Below are positions 6,506-7,631 of a DNA stretch of 7,631 nucleotides, one piece after another. The notes beneath the pieces are model-generated. The model saw only the letters and a program-made list of their open reading frames with translations, was not told the DNA's origin and did no database searches. Source of the stretch: an uncultured Bacteroidota bacterium (GTDB lineage Bacteria; Bacteroidota; Bacteroidia; Chitinophagales; Chitinophagaceae). The DNA lies in NCBI GenBank assembly GCA_903905685.1, contig CAIVHI010000058.1, positions 1-7,631 of the forward strand, given 5' to 3'. A program made the position numbers and the translations under genes. How positions within the stretch are numbered: position 1 is the stretch's first letter; each line of letters starts with the position of its first letter.

Positions 6506-6535
6506 GAAATCCGGCATGCAGTCATGCCGGATTTC
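6506..6535 (-). terminator. Strong hairpin terminator for the 148-aa gene
   Basis: A perfect 13-bp inverted repeat (arms 6506-6518 and 6523-6535) encloses a 4-nt loop. The stem contains GCCGG/CCGGC at its core. Read on the minus strand it lies 25 bp after the stop of the 148-aa gene and is followed by TATTTTAAT, a modest T-rich tail, so Rho-independent termination is likely. The next gene in that direction (flavin reductase) begins about 80 bp further on, so the hairpin separates the two units. Confidence 0.8.
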
Positions 6536-6560
6536 CAAAAACAATACAATTAAACGTTGC

Positions 6561-7007
6561 TTATTTCGAAGTCAAAGTCCTGTTATCGGTATTTCTTCCT
6601 TCTTCTCTATCACCAAATATCTTGACATTGGTGTTGGCAAGCTTAGAGTCATTTTTTTTTACACTGCTCTCATAAATTTGATACTGAACAGGGTTCATTA
6701 TCTTCTTATATACAATTTCTTTTTCTTTTCTATATTTCAAGAACAAGGGGTCGTTGATATCGACTACGTTCTTGGCTTCGGGGCGACCCAGTATTTTCCG
6801 GTTGATTTGAAGGTTGGCGAGGTAAATCCGCTCGGACTGATCAGACGTTAAATTGCCTATTATTTTAGCGATATTCAAGGTTTCGTCCTGAGAAATGAAC
6901 TTGATATTCACCATCTCGGCTTGCTTACCCGACGACTTAAATTGAGCATCAACGGGAAGGCTGTGTAAAATGGGGGTCAAAAAGAGCAAAAAAATTAATT
7001 TCTTCAT
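6561..7007 (-). CDS. Small secreted protein, possibly with LTxxQ-like helical repeats
   Basis: The 148-aa product starts with a signal peptide, MKKLIFLLFLTPILHS, probably cleaved after VDA and before Gln22. The mature part is strongly charged and helix-prone. Two stretches resemble the paired motifs of Spy/CpxP-type LTxxQ proteins: GNLTSDQSERIYLANLQIN (about 51-69), and IMNPVQYQIYESS (about 103-115), about 50 residues later with KYRKEKEIVYKK between. If this is right, it would be a periplasmic helical protein of the stress-chaperone or metal-sensing type, but the match is by eye and short. The C-terminus is polar and probably disordered. The gene is clearly more AT-rich than its neighbours. 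It appears monocistronic, with a good Bacteroidota-type promoter upstream and its own hairpin terminator. I cannot assign a function. Confidence 0.8.
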   Translation of the reverse strand: MKKLIFLLFLTPILHSLPVDAQFKSSGKQAEMVNIKFISQDETLNIAKIIGNLTSDQSERIYLANLQINRKILGRPEAKNVVDINDPLFLKYRKEKEIVYKKIMNPVQYQIYESSVKKNDSKLANTNVKIFGDREEGRNTDNRTLTSK

Positions 7008-7048
7008 AGCGTATCCGTTTTGTCAAACCTTAACAACAGAATCAACAG

Positions 7049-7077
7049 CAAAGTTACAGACAATATCACAATTCCAA
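7049..7077 (-). promoter_or_regulatory. Bacteroidota-type promoter for the 148-aa gene
   Basis: On the minus strand TAACTTTG (7056 to 7049) matches the -7 consensus TAnnTTTG fully, and TTG (7077 to 7075) lies 18 bp upstream as the -33 element. A start about 6-8 nt downstream would give a leader of roughly 35 nt before ATG 7007. The site lies in the 161-bp gap after yebC, so the small gene can be expressed independently. Confidence 0.65.
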
Positions 7078-7168
7078 TGGCAAAGAACTAACTTAACAAT
7101 TACATTACAACATTAAACGTGTTAACGCTATAAGAAACCTCAATATTGCACGTAATTAGAGGGTGTAA

Positions 7169-7631
7169 CTAGGCCATATTGTGGAAAACGTGCTGAACGT
7201 CGTCATCCTGTTCCAAGCGCTCTATCAACTTGAAGACATCGTCAGATGCTTCCTGGCTAACTTCAAGAGTGCTTGCAGGTATCCACTCCAACTCCGACGA
7301 CACGGGCAAAATACCCTTCTCCTCCAAAGCTTTCTGCATATTGCCGAAATCGGTAAAGCTCGACCTTACAATGATGTTCCCCTCGCTATCTTCGCCGATC
7401 TCCTCCAAACCGAAGTCGATAAGCTCAAACTCCAAATCTTCGAGATTCACGCCATCGGGCTTGATTTTGAACACACCCATGTGTTTAAACAGGAAGCTCA
7501 CGGAGCCGCTATTGCCGGGTGTGCCACCACCCTTGTTGAAATGCGCCCTTACATTGGCTACCGTGCGGGTAGTATTGTCGGTTGCAGTAACCACCATCAA
7601 GGCAATGCCATGCGGGGCATACCCCTCATAA
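7169..7631 (-). CDS. yebC: YebC/PmpR/TACO1 family protein, 5' end cut off by window
   Basis: The last 153 codons of a family protein that is usually about 235-250 aa are present. The reading frame is open to the window edge and begins YEGYAPHGIALMVVTATDN, then RTVANVRAHFNKGGG, the standard central segment of the family. It continues GNSGSVSFLFKHMGVFKI, then an acidic domain (ELIDFGLEEIGEDSEGNIIV), a PASTLEV-like stretch, and the typical finish IERLEQDDDVQHVFHNMA. The family includes DNA-binding regulators and TACO1-type factors that act on ribosome stalling at proline-rich sequences; which role applies here is not visible. TTG 7600 and ATG 7597 are internal codons, not the start. The missing N-terminal domain lies to the right of the window. 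No terminator is seen in the 161 bp after the stop. Confidence 0.95.
   Translation of the reverse strand, partial: YEGYAPHGIALMVVTATDNTTRTVANVRAHFNKGGGTPGNSGSVSFLFKHMGVFKIKPDGVNLEDLEFELIDFGLEEIGEDSEGNIIVRSSFTDFGNMQKALEEKGILPVSSELEWIPASTLEVSQEASDDVFKLIERLEQDDDVQHVFHNMA

Noticed and set aside
7595..7600. TTG/ATG codons as a start for a short YebC
   Set aside because: The frame continues upstream with the conserved YEGYAPHGIA segment to the window edge, so these codons are internal.
7230..7631. Plus-strand ORF at the right edge
   Set aside because: It is antisense to the highly conserved C-terminal part of YebC.

Overview
The window looks like ordinary chromosomal DNA from a member of the Bacteroidota, probably an environmental or uncultured lineage. 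The evidence is indirect: Gln-ended signal peptides (SYG-Q, VTA-Q, VDA-Q), the absence of Shine-Dalgarno sequences before starts, one good match to the Bacteroidota promoter (TTG-N18-TAACTTTG), and the style of the YebC, flavin reductase and DUF4139 proteins. No mobile element, CRISPR array, tRNA, rRNA or phage gene is visible. Nothing here forms a convincing new system.

Layout from left to right. (1) A bifunctional phosphoglucose/phosphomannose isomerase (minus strand) runs off the left edge. It is divergent from yraN (plus strand), with only 18 bp between the two start codons. (2) yraN meets selD (minus) tail to tail, 7 bp apart. selD is the second gene of a likely two-gene unit murB-selD read leftward. 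(3) A 279-bp divergent gap carries palindromes and a doubtful 22-codon ORF. (4) On the plus strand, a secreted DUF4140/DUF4139 (MuiA-like) protein is followed after 29 bp by an unrecognised secreted 188-aa protein. (5) A flavin reductase-like split-barrel protein (minus) converges on that pair, 13 bp away. (6) A small AT-rich secreted protein (minus, 148 aa) has its own promoter and a strong hairpin terminator. (7) The C-terminal two thirds of a YebC/PmpR/TACO1 family protein (minus) enters from the right edge.

Functionally the genes are a housekeeping mixture: sugar-phosphate interconversion, peptidoglycan precursor synthesis (MurB), selenophosphate synthesis (SelD), a nuclease-fold protein (YraN), flavin chemistry and a translation/transcription factor (YebC). 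The envelope-directed products are the DUF4139 protein, the 188-aa protein and the 148-aa protein. Points that merit a second look are selD paired with murB and without any selenium-using partner in view, the two secreted proteins of unknown function, and the palindromes in the murB/DUF4139 gap.
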